Source: Cognatundibacterium aquatile (lineage in GTDB: Bacteria; Pseudomonadota; Gammaproteobacteria; Burkholderiales; Burkholderiaceae_D). From it: a stretch of DNA of 64,000 nucleotides. The position numbers and the translations under genes are program-made. The notes beneath the pieces are model-generated. The model was not told the origin of the DNA and did no database searches. It was given only the letters and a program-made list of their open reading frames with translations. Positions 36,006 to 45,605 of this stretch are shown here, piece by piece (the first letter of the stretch is position 1; each line of letters starts with the position of its first letter). The stretch is from assembly GCF_014699135.1 (NCBI RefSeq), contig NZ_JACOFT010000004.1:62001-126000 (forward strand), read 5' to 3'.

Positions 36006-37156
36006 ATCTGCGCCGTATCCGGGTGGTCGCATTTAAAGAGTGGCGCGAAATCGTTCGTGACCGGCTGTTTTTTGCATTAGCTTTTTTTGTACCGTCTCTG
36101 CTGATGCTCTTGTTCGGTTATGGCTTGTCGCTGGATGTGGAAAATATTCCGCTGGCGATAGTCGATTACGATCAGTCTGTTACTTCGCGTGACTATGCAC
36201 ATCGTTTTACAGATTCCCGTTATTTCTCATTTCAAGGTTATGCCAGACATGAGAAAGAGGTGGAAAAACTCGTCATCGATAATACCTTGCGGGCGGTGAT
36301 CGTGATTCCGCCGCAGTTCGGACAAAATCTGAAAGCGGGGCGCTCTGCGGAAGTACAGACCTGGATAGACGGTACGTTTCCGTTCCGCGCTTTGACCACC
36401 AAAGGCTATGTGACGGCAATCAACGCGGCGATCAATGTGGAAAATTTATCGGCACATTTTTCTGCAATGACCGGTATCAGTCAGGAAAAAATACGCAGCA
36501 GTTTGCAACCGGTCAAACTGGAAACACGTTACCTCTACAATCAGGAAGTCAAAAGCATCTGGTCGGTCGCACCGAAATTAATCATGGTGATTCTGATGCT
36601 ATCACCGCCATTTCTGACCGCGCTGGGGGTGGTCAGGGAAAAAGAGTCTGGAGCCATCTATAACGTCTATTCCTCCACCTTATCCCGTGGCGAATATCTG
36701 ATCGGCAAATTGCTGCCGTATGTAGGTATTTCTATCGTCAATGCCTGTGCACTGAGCGGATTTGCGCTGCTGTTATTTGGCGCGCCATTTAAAGGTGATC
36801 CCTTGTTCTTCCTTATCTCCACGATACTGTATGTGATCTGCACGACGGGTATCGGTTTGCTGGTATCGGTGATGGTGAATACGCAGGTGGCGGCGATGGT
36901 GGGGACTGCTATCGTGACCGTGGTACCAGCGGTACTGTACTCGGGAATGATTATTCCGATTCCATCGTTATCGGCCATTGCCGCGGTGATTGCACATCTT
37001 TTACCCGGGATGTATTACGCTGAAATTACGATAGGCAGTTTTCTGAAAGGCGTTGGTTTTGCCGCTTTGTGGATGGATTTGCTGATACTGACTCTCTATG
37101 CGGCAGCCTTATTTACCGCCGGATTTCTGGCGTTTCACAAACGTCCGGATAATTGA
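36002..37156 (+). CDS. ABC-2 type permease 1
   Basis: A 384-residue inner-membrane subunit. One N-terminal transmembrane helix (about 20-42) is followed by a large extracytoplasmic domain (about 43-180) and five C-terminal helices (about 185-380), the usual ABC-2 topology. The 'VVREKESGAIYNVYSSTLSRGEYLIGKLLPY' region, which contacts the ATPase, is conserved. It resembles YbhS/YhhJ permeases. It overlaps the ATPase gene by four bases and the second permease region by a few bases if the upstream TTG is used there. Confidence 0.9.
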   Translation: MNLRRIRVVAFKEWREIVRDRLFFALAFFVPSLLMLLFGYGLSLDVENIPLAIVDYDQSVTSRDYAHRFTDSRYFSFQGYARHEKEVEKLVIDNTLRAVIVIPPQFGQNLKAGRSAEVQTWIDGTFPFRALTTKGYVTAINAAINVENLSAHFSAMTGISQEKIRSSLQPVKLETRYLYNQEVKSIWSVAPKLIMVILMLSPPFLTALGVVREKESGAIYNVYSSTLSRGEYLIGKLLPYVGISIVNACALSGFALLLFGAPFKGDPLFFLISTILYVICTTGIGLLVSVMVNTQVAAMVGTAIVTVVPAVLYSGMIIPIPSLSAIAAVIAHLLPGMYYAEITIGSFLKGVGFAALWMDLLILTLYAAALFTAGFLAFHKRPDN

Positions 37157-37173
37157 GCGATGAGGAAACTGAC

Positions 37174-38331
37174 ATGATATTTCTGTTTGACCGGGTCTGG
37201 TGGAGTCGTTTGCAGGCGATGATCTGGAAAGAGTTATTGCAACTCTTACGTGATCCTGTATTGCTGGTGTTTGTGCTGTATGCATTCTCGGCGGATATTT
37301 ATAACGCGGCGTCCGGCGTCTCGTTTCAGTTGAATAATGCGGCATTGGTGTTGTTTGATCTTGATCGCAGCGCCGCATCACGCGAACTCGCCGGACGCTT
37401 TATGCCGCCGGAGTTTCGCTGGGCAGGTGCGATCGATCATGCAAAGCAAGGGCAGCAGTTGCTTGATGATGGCAAAGCGATGGCTGTGTTGGATATTCCT
37501 CCGGGTTTTGGCGCAGCGCTGACGCGCGGCGATAACACTTCTGTGCAATTGCAGATTGATGCGTCGAATTCTGTGCTGGGTTTTTTAGCTGCCGTTGACG
37601 CCACCCAGATTGTGGCTCGCTATGGGCTGGAACAGGCGGCAGGCAATCTCGGTTTCAGTTCTGATTTATCTGCGCTGGATGCCCCGGTCATCAACAATAA
37701 CAGCCGGGTCTGGTTTAATCCGAATCAGAACGACGCCTGGTTCATGGGCATTTCAGAGTTGCTCAACGTGGTGACCTTATTTTCTATGTTGCTGCCGGCA
37801 GCGGCGATGGTCAGGGAGAAAGAACGCGGTACGATAGAGCAATTGCTTGTCTCACCGTTGTCACCTTTGCAGATTATGATTCCTAAAATTGTGGCGATGG
37901 TGGCGGTGTTGCTGGGTGGAACAGCATTGGGTTTGTTCGGTATCTTAGTCCCGATCTTTTCTATTCCGGTCAGCGGTAGCCTGCTGTTATTTTTTGCTTT
38001 AACTACTCTGTACGTCAGCACGTTGGCGGGTATAGGCATCTGGATTGCAACGTTGACGAACAACATGGCGCAGGCCGGTATGATGGTGATTCTGATACTG
38101 GCACCGATGATGTTTTTATCCGGTGCCTGGACGCCGCCCGAAGCGATGCCGACGCTGATGCGCTGGGGAATGTATGTGTCGCCACTGTATTACTACATCA
38201 ATGCCAGTTATGGCATTTTGATGAAAGGCGCAGGCATCAGCATATTGTGGCCTTTGTTTTCGGGCATTCTTGTTATCGGTTGTATCGTCAGCGGCGCGAC
38301 CATATTACGTTTCAAAAAACAGTTTGGTTAA
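37174..38331 (+). CDS. ABC-2 type permease 2
   Basis: A 385-residue partner of the preceding permease with the same topology: one N-terminal helix, a periplasmic domain, then five helices. The conserved VREKERGTIEQLLVSPLSP loop and the family ending are present. I choose the ATG at 37174, which has agga seven bases upstream, over the TTG at 37153 that overlaps the previous gene. Together with the HlyD, TolC and double-ATPase genes it completes a YbhGFSR-like tripartite exporter. A gap of about 80 bases leads to the FabI gene, which may be co-transcribed. Confidence 0.9.
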   Translation: MIFLFDRVWWSRLQAMIWKELLQLLRDPVLLVFVLYAFSADIYNAASGVSFQLNNAALVLFDLDRSAASRELAGRFMPPEFRWAGAIDHAKQGQQLLDDGKAMAVLDIPPGFGAALTRGDNTSVQLQIDASNSVLGFLAAVDATQIVARYGLEQAAGNLGFSSDLSALDAPVINNNSRVWFNPNQNDAWFMGISELLNVVTLFSMLLPAAAMVREKERGTIEQLLVSPLSPLQIMIPKIVAMVAVLLGGTALGLFGILVPIFSIPVSGSLLLFFALTTLYVSTLAGIGIWIATLTNNMAQAGMMVILILAPMMFLSGAWTPPEAMPTLMRWGMYVSPLYYYINASYGILMKGAGISILWPLFSGILVIGCIVSGATILRFKKQFG

Positions 38332-38412
38332 AACTCATTTCATCAATCGGGGTGAGTTGAGTTCTGAATTGAATCGCAGATTGAAAACTTGTGAATAAGA
38401 ACAGGAATTAAG

Positions 38413-39192
38413 ATGATAAATACAGGCGGCAGTTTTTCACTGGCAGGAAAGCGGGGCTTGATTATCGGCCTCGCCAACGAGCATAGCATTGCTTATGGCT
38501 GCGCGGCGGTGTTAAAAAAAATGGGCGCCTCGCTGGTCGTTTCCTGTGTGAATGAGAAAGCGCAGACTTATGTTGCGCCTCTGGCGGCAGAGCTTGAGGC
38601 GCCCCTGATTGTCTGTAATGTTGAGCAGGACGATGCGCTCGAATTTCTGGTGAATGCGAGCGTCAGCCATCTCGGACAGATCGATTTTCTTATTCATTCC
38701 ATTGCATGGGCACCGAAAGAAGATTTGCAGGGCAGGGTGATAGATAGTTCTGCTGCCGGGTTTTTGCAGGCTATGAATATTTCCTGTCACTCTTTCGCCC
38801 GCTTGGCGCGTTTATGCGAACCGCATTTAAGCCAGAGTGCAAGCCTGATCACAATGAGTTATCTGGGTGCAGATGAAGCCGTCGCAAACTACGGGCTGAT
38901 GGGGCCGGTCAAAGCGGCACTGGAATCTCTGGTGCGATATCTGGCGATGGAAATGGGGCAGAACGGCCACCGTGTCCATGCGATGTCGCCTGGCCCGGTA
39001 CCAACCCGTGCCGCATCAGGATTACAGGATTTTGACGCACTGATGTCCAAAGCCGTGGCACGTTCCCCGTTGCAGCGTTTGGTGAGTCTGGATGAAATCG
39101 GGCAGCTTGCCGCATTTCTCGTCAGTGACGCCTCTTCCGGAATGACGGGGCAGACTTTATATGTCGATGCTGGTTATCATATTGTGAATTAA
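38413..39192 (+). CDS. fabI: Enoyl-ACP reductase, FabI type
   Basis: A 259-residue short-chain dehydrogenase-like enzyme that reduces trans-2-enoyl-ACP with NAD(P)H. The FabI-type cofactor loop is GLANEHSIAYG, and the active site is Tyr150, Tyr160 and Lys167 (Y-x6-K). The substrate side shows SPGPVPTRAASG, where classical FabI has a PIRT-like loop. The context with MaoC-phosphotransacetylase and acetate kinase, away from other fatty-acid genes, suggests that it is an accessory FabI used in the low-oxygen cluster rather than the main housekeeping copy. That is inference. Confidence 0.9.
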   Translation: MINTGGSFSLAGKRGLIIGLANEHSIAYGCAAVLKKMGASLVVSCVNEKAQTYVAPLAAELEAPLIVCNVEQDDALEFLVNASVSHLGQIDFLIHSIAWAPKEDLQGRVIDSSAAGFLQAMNISCHSFARLARLCEPHLSQSASLITMSYLGADEAVANYGLMGPVKAALESLVRYLAMEMGQNGHRVHAMSPGPVPTRAASGLQDFDALMSKAVARSPLQRLVSLDEIGQLAAFLVSDASSGMTGQTLYVDAGYHIVN

Positions 39193-39254
39193 TCATTTCT
39201 TGCATCCTTCTGTTTTTTCCGTTCCCACGTTTTATCTCTTTCTGGAATACCACT

Positions 39255-40679
39255 ATGAATGACCGCATGAATAGCGATACCAATGTGCCTGACATGATAG
39301 TCAATGTTATCTATGACGAATTACAGATCGGTCAGACTGCCAGTGATATCAAGACTTTGAGTAATGAAGACATACAGGCATTTGCGGCGATTTCAGGTGA
39401 TGTGAATCCTGCGCATCTCGATCCGGAGTATGCCGGCAAAACTTTATTTCACGGAGTGATTGCACATGGTATGTGGGGCGGGGCGCTGATTTCCAGTGTG
39501 CTCGGCACGCAGTTGCCGGGACCCGGCACAATATATCTCGAGCAGGATCTGCATTTTGTAAAACCTGTGCGTATCGGCGATACGCTGACGACGACGGTGA
39601 CGGTGGCCGCAAAAGATGATGAAAAAAAGCGCGTTACGCTGAGTTGTGAAATCGTGAATCAGCATGGTGCACGAGTGGTGTTCGGGAACGCGCTGGTGAT
39701 TGCACCTGTTGAGCGGGTCAGTCGCCCGCGTGCGCATTTACCTACTGTCACCATGTTCGATCTGGGTGCCCGTCAGCAAAAATTGCTGGATAGTGTACGT
39801 AGTCTGGCCGCAGTACGTTGCGCGGTAGTTCATCCGTGTGATGCTGATTCTCTGGCTGGCGCACTGGATGCGGCGAAACAAGGACTGATCGTGCCTGTGC
39901 TGGTGGCACCGTTGGCCAAACTGAATGAAGTAGCCCAACTCGCGCAACTGGATATTTCTGGCATCGAAGTGATTGATGTGCCACATAGCCATGCGGCGGC
40001 AGAAAAAGCGGTTGCAATGGCAGCTGCGGGTGAGGTGGAAGCCTTAATGAAAGGCAGCCTGCATACCGATGAATTGATGGGGGCTGTCGTCCATTGCCCT
40101 GCATTGCGTACCAAGCGCCGACTTTCTCATGTTTTTCACCTTGATGTTCCCATGTATCACAAGGTGTTGTTACTAACCGATGCTGCCTTGAATATTGCCC
40201 CTGATCTGCTGGAAAAGGCCGATATTCTGCAAAACGTGATTCATCTCGCGCATGCACTGGGAACGGCTGAACCGAAAGTGGCGATCTTATCGGCAGTCGA
40301 AACAGTGAATCCGAAAATCGCTTCGACGCTCGACGCAGCGGCCTTGTGCAAAATGGTGGATCGCCGGCAGATTACCGGTGCGATTGTTGACGGGCCACTG
40401 GCATTTGATAATGCGATTTCTGCAGAGGCGGCGAGGATCAAAGGTATTACGTCTGTGGTCGCTGGTCACGCAGATATTCTGATGGTTCCTGATCTTGAAT
40501 CCGGGAACATGCTGGCGAAACAGTTTGAATATCTTGCCGGTGCATCGACGTGTGGCGTGGTACTCGGTGCACGGGTGCCAATTGCTCTGACCAGTCGTGC
40601 TGATGGGCCAGCGGCGCGGGTTGCTTCCGCAGCGCTGGTCAAATTATTGGCGCATGAATACAGAAAAAATACGCCATGA
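39255..40679 (+). CDS. MaoC hydratase / phosphate acyltransferase fusion
   Basis: A 474-residue two-domain enzyme. Residues about 15-155 are a MaoC-like (R)-specific enoyl-CoA hydratase hot-dog fold; the hydratase motif is visible as SGDVNPAHLDPEYA followed by FHGVIAHGMWGG. Residues about 165-470 are a phosphate acetyl/butyryltransferase domain ('VEALMKGSLHTDELM', 'GPLAFDNAISAEAA', 'ADILMVPDLESGNML'). It could make (R)-3-hydroxyacyl-CoA for PHA and also convert acyl-CoA to acyl phosphate for the kinase encoded next. Its stop overlaps the kinase start by four bases, so the two should be made together. Confidence 0.92.
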   Translation: MNDRMNSDTNVPDMIVNVIYDELQIGQTASDIKTLSNEDIQAFAAISGDVNPAHLDPEYAGKTLFHGVIAHGMWGGALISSVLGTQLPGPGTIYLEQDLHFVKPVRIGDTLTTTVTVAAKDDEKKRVTLSCEIVNQHGARVVFGNALVIAPVERVSRPRAHLPTVTMFDLGARQQKLLDSVRSLAAVRCAVVHPCDADSLAGALDAAKQGLIVPVLVAPLAKLNEVAQLAQLDISGIEVIDVPHSHAAAEKAVAMAAAGEVEALMKGSLHTDELMGAVVHCPALRTKRRLSHVFHLDVPMYHKVLLLTDAALNIAPDLLEKADILQNVIHLAHALGTAEPKVAILSAVETVNPKIASTLDAAALCKMVDRRQITGAIVDGPLAFDNAISAEAARIKGITSVVAGHADILMVPDLESGNMLAKQFEYLAGASTCGVVLGARVPIALTSRADGPAARVASAALVKLLAHEYRKNTP

Positions 40680-41884
40680 AAATGAGTGCGATTTTATCGG
40701 TGAATTCTGGCTCATCAACCATTAAGTTTGCGCTTTACCCTCTGCATGATAGTCAGGTAGACGCCGCTAGTATGTCCGGCATCGTGGAAGGGCTGGAACC
40801 CGGTGGACAGCCTTGCATACGTCTGGATGCCGGTGACATCAGGCAGCAGTTTGTTCTGGAAGATCTGGAACTCGATGCGGATGGTGACTCGTTTGCTGCC
40901 GTACTCAAAGCCTTGCGGGAATTAATCGACCAGCATAGTGCAGGCATACGTATTGCCGGAGTTGCACACAGGATAGTGCATGGTGGTGCGCGCTATGCCG
41001 AGTCAGTGTTGATCGATGATGACACCATGACTTATCTGCGGACGCTGAATACGCTTGCTCCGCTGCATCAACCGCACAATCTGGATGGTGTGCTGGCGTT
41101 TCAGAAAGCCTATCCCGAAGTGCCGCAGATTGCCTGTTTTGATACGGGTTTTCATGCACAGATGCCTGTGACTGAACGTACGATAGCTTTGCCGCAAAGT
41201 TTACGTGAAAAGGGCATTTGCCGTTACGGTTTTCACGGGCTGTCTTACCGTTATGTGGCTGGTCGTCTGCGACAAAATTCAGACAAAGCTGACCAACGTG
41301 TATTGATGGCGCATCTGGGCAATGGCGCCAGCGTTTGTGCGATGAAAGAGGGACGTAGCGTCGCGACGACGATGGGTTTTTCTGCATTAGACGGACTGAT
41401 GATGGGAACCCGTTGCGGCGCGCTTGATCCCGGTGTCATCCTGCATTTATTGCAGGCAGGATGGAATGCGAAACAACTGGAAAAAACCCTGTACAAGGAA
41501 TCCGGGCTGTTAGGCGTTTCTGGTATTTCGGCAGATATGCGAACCTTGCGCAGCAGCGGACAGGCGCAGGCACAAGCTGCGATAGACTTATTTACGTATC
41601 GCGTCATCCGTGAAGCTGGCGCTTTAACCGCCTGCCTGAACGGCGTCGATGTATTTGCGTTCACCGGAGGTATCGGTGAGCACGATGCGATCTTACGACA
41701 ACAGGTCGGTGCCGGGCTGGAATATCTTGGCGTCAGGATAGATGAGGAGAAAAATCTGGCGGCGAGTGGCGATGAAATCTGCGCAATTCATGCAAGTGAC
41801 AGTCGGGTTGAAATCTGGGTTGTTCCTACGGATGAAGGGCGCATTGCCGCTATGGACGCTTTTGATTTGCTATTTCCGGGCTAA
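40676..41884 (+). CDS. ackA: Acetate/propionate kinase
   Basis: A 402-residue ASKHA-fold kinase that makes ATP from acetyl phosphate, or the reverse. Signatures are AILSVNSGSSTIKFAL at the N-terminus, RIVHGGARYAESV, 'CFDTGFHAQMP', RYGFHGLSYRYV, LGNGASVCAM and the ATP region FAFTGGIGEHDA. It is coupled by a four-base overlap to the phosphotransacetylase fusion, giving a complete acyl-CoA to ATP route. Its last 15 bases overlap the convergent acyltransferase gene, and no terminator hairpin separates the two. Confidence 0.96.
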   Translation: MKMSAILSVNSGSSTIKFALYPLHDSQVDAASMSGIVEGLEPGGQPCIRLDAGDIRQQFVLEDLELDADGDSFAAVLKALRELIDQHSAGIRIAGVAHRIVHGGARYAESVLIDDDTMTYLRTLNTLAPLHQPHNLDGVLAFQKAYPEVPQIACFDTGFHAQMPVTERTIALPQSLREKGICRYGFHGLSYRYVAGRLRQNSDKADQRVLMAHLGNGASVCAMKEGRSVATTMGFSALDGLMMGTRCGALDPGVILHLLQAGWNAKQLEKTLYKESGLLGVSGISADMRTLRSSGQAQAQAAIDLFTYRVIREAGALTACLNGVDVFAFTGGIGEHDAILRQQVGAGLEYLGVRIDEEKNLAASGDEICAIHASDSRVEIWVVPTDEGRIAAMDAFDLLFPG

Positions 41885-42907
41885 ACGCACTTTCAAAGAT
41901 AAGCCCGCTGGTGGCATGAATAAATAACGTAAGCCGTGCAATCCTGCATTTTTTGAAAGCTGATACGCGGCCACCGGTATCAGTAATCCTGCCAGGCTGC
42001 CGATAATTAAATGTGGGGCGGCGCTTTGTATATGCAGTAATTTGCTTAACACTATCCTGACGCCGCTGCCGGTCAGGATATGCATCAGATAAATCGGCAT
42101 TGAGCAGTATCCCAGCATCGCCAGCCATGTCATCCACTGTTGATTCCATTGCGCCAGCAACACCGCTGTGCTGCAGATCAATGCAATTCCTGCGATTGCC
42201 AACGCCAGATTCAGTACAGACTTATCGGTATAGAGCAGATGCAGTTGGGCATGGAATAAATATTCCAGTCCGGTGAAAATTGCGACAGCGCATAGTGTTG
42301 CTGTGAGTGCCTGCTTTTTCAGTACGTCTTTCCAGCGCAAGGCGTTCATTCCCAATACAAAGAAAATCAGGTAGCTGCTGATAAAATCCAGAGGAAAAGG
42401 TAGTTGCACAAACATCTGTAAAAACCAGGCGGCGAGTGCTGCCAGAGGTAATACCCATTCGGGTAAAGACTGACGTTCGCGATACAGCATTGCCATCAAA
42501 ACGAAAATGGCAAATAACACATACAGAAACCAGAACTGCGCCCGTGGCTGCCAGAACAGTGATAACACTTCGCCAGTCGTTGTCGAAGAAGTGGTATACC
42601 CGGATAAAAAAACCTCAATAAAGCCCTGTAGCAATGACCAGAGAATATACGGGTACAGCACGCTGTCAAGTTTGTCGGCGATTAATCCGGTGCGGCCATA
42701 TTTTTGCAAGGACGGTAAAAAAAACAGTCCCGACAAAAAGAAGAACAAAGGCATGTGGAAGCTGTAAATGACGCTGTCAATCAGCTTGAACAGTTCCGCA
42801 TCGACCTTGATGCCAGCATTGAATACACCGCGACTCACGTGACCGTACACCACTAACAGTATGCCCAGGCCTTTGGCGTAATCAACCCAGTGATCGCGGT
42901 TTTGCAT
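41870..42907 (-). CDS. Membrane acyltransferase, family 3
   Basis: A 345-residue polytopic membrane protein with about 10 helices. The N-terminal motif DYAKGLGILLVVYGH, with its catalytic-type His, and the later SFHMPLFFFLSGLFF are typical of acyltransferase_3 proteins that O-acetylate glycans (OafA/fucose-4-O-acetylase type). The substrate is likely a surface polysaccharide or other sugar, but nothing nearby fixes it. It lies 22 bases after the rng start on the same strand side; its 3' end overlaps ackA. Confidence 0.88.
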   Translation of the reverse strand: MQNRDHWVDYAKGLGILLVVYGHVSRGVFNAGIKVDAELFKLIDSVIYSFHMPLFFFLSGLFFLPSLQKYGRTGLIADKLDSVLYPYILWSLLQGFIEVFLSGYTTSSTTTGEVLSLFWQPRAQFWFLYVLFAIFVLMAMLYRERQSLPEWVLPLAALAAWFLQMFVQLPFPLDFISSYLIFFVLGMNALRWKDVLKKQALTATLCAVAIFTGLEYLFHAQLHLLYTDKSVLNLALAIAGIALICSTAVLLAQWNQQWMTWLAMLGYCSMPIYLMHILTGSGVRIVLSKLLHIQSAAPHLIIGSLAGLLIPVAAYQLSKNAGLHGLRYLFMPPAGLSLKVRLARK

Positions 42908-42928
42908 GAAATAAAATAAGCAGAAAAA

Positions 42929-44395
42929 TTACATCAGGATGATGTCGTATTGTTCCTGATGGAACACGTTTTCAACCTGCAGTGAAATCGGTTTGCCAAT
43001 GAAGTCTCCGAGCATGGCCAGATGTTGTGATTCTTCTTCAAGGAACATATCGACCACGACCTGCGACGCCATGATGCGGAATTCACGCGGATTAAATTGT
43101 TTCGCTTCACGTAATAATTCGCGCAAAATTTCGTAGCAAATAGTGCGGGCAGTTTTTACCTGACCTTTACCATTGCAGGCAGGGCAGGTTTCGCACAATA
43201 CATGCGCCAGTGATTCACGGGTGCGTTTGCGCGTGACTTCAACCAACCCCAGCGCTGAAAAACCAGACACAGACAGTTTGGTGCGGTCACGTGACAATGC
43301 CTTGTTTAACTCAGACAGCACGGCAGCTTTGTGTTCTTCATTCTCCATATCAATGATATCGAGAATAATGATGCCCCCCAGATTACGCAATCTCAGTTGT
43401 CTGGCGATCGCGTGTGCCGCTTCCAGATTGGTTTTGAAGATCGTGTCGTCAAAATTGCGACCAGCGACAAAGCTTCCGGTGTTCACATCAATCGTCGTCA
43501 TCGCTTCAGTCTGATCGACAATCAGATAACCGCCAGATTTCAGATCAACACGGCGGCCTAAGGCGCGTTCAATCTCTTCTTCCACGCCATACAAATCAAA
43601 CAGCGGACGTTCGCCCGTATAGTGTTGCAGCTTGGGTAGTACGGAAGGCATATAATGCCTGCCGAATTCTTGTAGCATCAGATAATTCTCGCGCGAATCG
43701 ACTTGAATATTTTCTGTTTCTTCATTGACGAAATCGCGTAAGACTCTTTGCGCCAGATTCAGATCCTGATACAGCAAGGTCGTTGGCGGCTTGGTTTTGC
43801 CAAGCTGGGTGATCGTAGACCAGGTGCGGCGCAAGTAATCGACGTCAGCTTTCAAATCTTCATCAGATGCATCTTCCGCCATCGTCCTGACAATGAATCC
43901 GCCTTTTTCATCGGCCTGTTGCAGACTTTGTACTTTACTGCGCAATGCTTCGCGCTCTGCTTCATTTTCAATTTTCTGAGAGATGCCGATATGGGTGTCC
44001 TGCGGCAGAAACACCAGCATGCGTCCGGCAATCGAGATCTGGGTGGACAGGCGTGCACCTTTCGTTCCTATCGGGTCTTTAATGACCTGAACGATGATGG
44101 CCTGGCCGTCAAACAGCAGCTTTTCTATCGGCGTCAGTGGTGCATTCGAACTACCCTCCTGAGGGCGTGCATCCCAGATATCGGCAACGTGTAAAAAAGC
44201 CGCCCGCTCCAGACCTATATCAATGAAAGCCGACTGCATGCCGGGCAGGACGCGCACGACTTTGCCGAGATAAATATTGCCGACAAGGCCGCGGGATAGG
44301 GTTCTTTCTATGTGCAATTCTTGCACTGCTCCCTGAAAAATCAGAGCAACGCGGGTTTCTTGTGGCGTAATATTAATGAGGAGATTTTCGCTCAT
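42929..44395 (-). CDS. rng: Ribonuclease G
   Basis: A 488-residue endoribonuclease of the RNase E/G family that matures 16S rRNA 5' ends and some mRNAs. An N-terminal S1 domain lies at about 35-125 ('GLVGNIYLGKVVRVLPGM'). The catalytic DNase I-like region carries IDVNTGSFVAGRN near residue 300 and a second acid in IIILDIIDM. The zinc-link cysteines are seen as CETCPAC. The length equals RNase G, and the long RNase E C-terminal tail is absent. It is the last core gene of the nadD-rsfS-rlmH-maf-rng run. Confidence 0.96.
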   Translation of the reverse strand: MSENLLINITPQETRVALIFQGAVQELHIERTLSRGLVGNIYLGKVVRVLPGMQSAFIDIGLERAAFLHVADIWDARPQEGSSNAPLTPIEKLLFDGQAIIVQVIKDPIGTKGARLSTQISIAGRMLVFLPQDTHIGISQKIENEAEREALRSKVQSLQQADEKGGFIVRTMAEDASDEDLKADVDYLRRTWSTITQLGKTKPPTTLLYQDLNLAQRVLRDFVNEETENIQVDSRENYLMLQEFGRHYMPSVLPKLQHYTGERPLFDLYGVEEEIERALGRRVDLKSGGYLIVDQTEAMTTIDVNTGSFVAGRNFDDTIFKTNLEAAHAIARQLRLRNLGGIIILDIIDMENEEHKAAVLSELNKALSRDRTKLSVSGFSALGLVEVTRKRTRESLAHVLCETCPACNGKGQVKTARTICYEILRELLREAKQFNPREFRIMASQVVVDMFLEEESQHLAMLGDFIGKPISLQVENVFHQEQYDIILM

Positions 44396-44407
44396 GAAGT
44401 TCAGAAA

Positions 44408-45025
44408 TTAAGGGATAAAAATTCCAGACTGACGTAACACCTGACAAGTCTCAAATAACGGTAATCCCATGATGCCAGAATAACTGCCATTAATGTGGGA
44501 AATAAAACGCGCTGCAGCACCTTGTATACCGTAGCCACCAGCTTTATCGTAGGGTTCTGGCGTGTCACAATAATCCTGAATTTGCTGTGCAGTTAATGCC
44601 GCAAAGCTGACTTCCGATACTTGTGTTGCCGCGATAAGACCATGTTCGTGTTGTACCGCGATACTGGTCAATACTTCGTGGGTGTTTCCTGCCAGTAGTG
44701 TGAGCATCGATACCGCTTCGTCGCGGTTGGCCGGTTTCCCAAGTATTTTCTGATCAATCACAACGGTGGTATCTGCTGCCAACACGGGACGCACCGGCAG
44801 CTTGCGCATGTGTATAACCTTCCATGCCATTTCAGCTTTTTCTTTGGTCACACGGCTGACGTAGTTGTGAGGTAACTCTCCGGGTAACACAATTTCTGTC
44901 ACGTCCGGACCACGCGGCGGTATATCTCGGAGCAGGAGTAATTCATATTCGATACCGACCTGCGTGAGCAACTCGCGGCGGCGCGGACTTTTTGATGCGA
45001 GATAGATTTTATTTTCGCGTTGCAT
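44408..45025 (-). CDS. maf: Maf-type nucleoside triphosphate pyrophosphatase
   Basis: A 205-residue house-cleaning pyrophosphatase that hydrolyses non-canonical or excess dTTP/UTP-type nucleotides to the monophosphate. Conserved blocks are the substrate-binding YLASKSPRRRELL, the ADTTVVI acid, LGKPANRDEA, and PYDKAGGYGIQG near the C-terminus, which fits the YhdE subgroup. It lies between rlmH and rng with short gaps, as is usual in this order. Confidence 0.94.
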   Translation of the reverse strand: MQRENKIYLASKSPRRRELLTQVGIEYELLLLRDIPPRGPDVTEIVLPGELPHNYVSRVTKEKAEMAWKVIHMRKLPVRPVLAADTTVVIDQKILGKPANRDEAVSMLTLLAGNTHEVLTSIAVQHEHGLIAATQVSEVSFAALTAQQIQDYCDTPEPYDKAGGYGIQGAAARFISHINGSYSGIMGLPLFETCQVLRQSGIFIP

Positions 45026-45043
45026 TTTTATGATCTACTCAAT

Positions 45044-45514
45044 TTATACGCGGTGATAAGGATGATTTTGCGTGATGGACCAGGCGCGATACAACTGCTC
45101 TGCCAACACGACTCTGACCATGCCGTGCGGCAACGTCAGACTTGAAATTCTGATCAGCGTGTCCGCTTTTGCTTTGAATTCTGCATCCAGACCATCTGCA
45201 CCACCGATGACAAAAACCACGTCCCGCCCATCCTGTTGCCATAGGCTCAGATTCTGTGAAAGGGCGACGCTGGTCCAGTCTTTACCGCGTTCATCTAATG
45301 CGATGACGCGCGCATTTTTGGGAATGACGGCTTCGATTTTTGTGCGCTCTAACGCCATGACCGTTTCCGCCGTTTTGCTGCCAGAACGTTCTACGGGCTT
45401 GATTTCTTTCAAGTGTATCCGGCATTCAGGTGGCATCCGTTTGGCGTATTCCTGAAATGCCATTTCTATCCAGTCTGGCATTTTATGACCAACTGCGGCG
45501 ATGATGAGTTGCAT
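45044..45514 (-). CDS. rlmH: 23S rRNA pseudouridine-1915 N3-methyltransferase
   Basis: A 156-residue SPOUT methyltransferase that methylates pseudouridine 1915 in helix 69 of 23S rRNA. It starts [15 protein letters not shown]. The knotted SAM site is seen in [12 protein letters not shown], '[11 protein letters not shown]' and '[19 protein letters not shown]', and it ends NHPYHRV. The start at 45514 gives the family's normal length; the longer open frame to 45700 reads back into rsfS without a ribosome binding site. Confidence 0.97.
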   Translation of the reverse strand: MQLIIAAVGHKMPDWIEMAFQEYAKRMPPECRIHLKEIKPVERSGSKTAETVMALERTKIEAVIPKNARVIALDERGKDWTSVALSQNLSLWQQDGRDVVFVIGGADGLDAEFKAKADTLIRISSLTLPHGMVRVVLAEQLYRAWSITQNHPYHRV

Positions 45515-45558
45515 AATATTTTTTAAAAAACTGAAATGAGCTAAAGGTCTGGCGCAAA

Positions 45559-45585
45559 CAAATGGCTGCGCAAGGCAGCCATTTG
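45559..45585 (-). terminator. Hairpin between rsfS and rlmH
   Basis: A perfect 11-bp stem (45559-45569 with 45575-45585) closes a five-base loop, 20 bases after the rsfS stop. On the minus strand only a short T-run follows. It may act as a weak terminator, or as a processing or mRNA-stabilising hairpin inside the operon. Confidence 0.5.
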
Positions 45586-45605
45586 GTAATTCAGAACAGC
45601 GCAGA

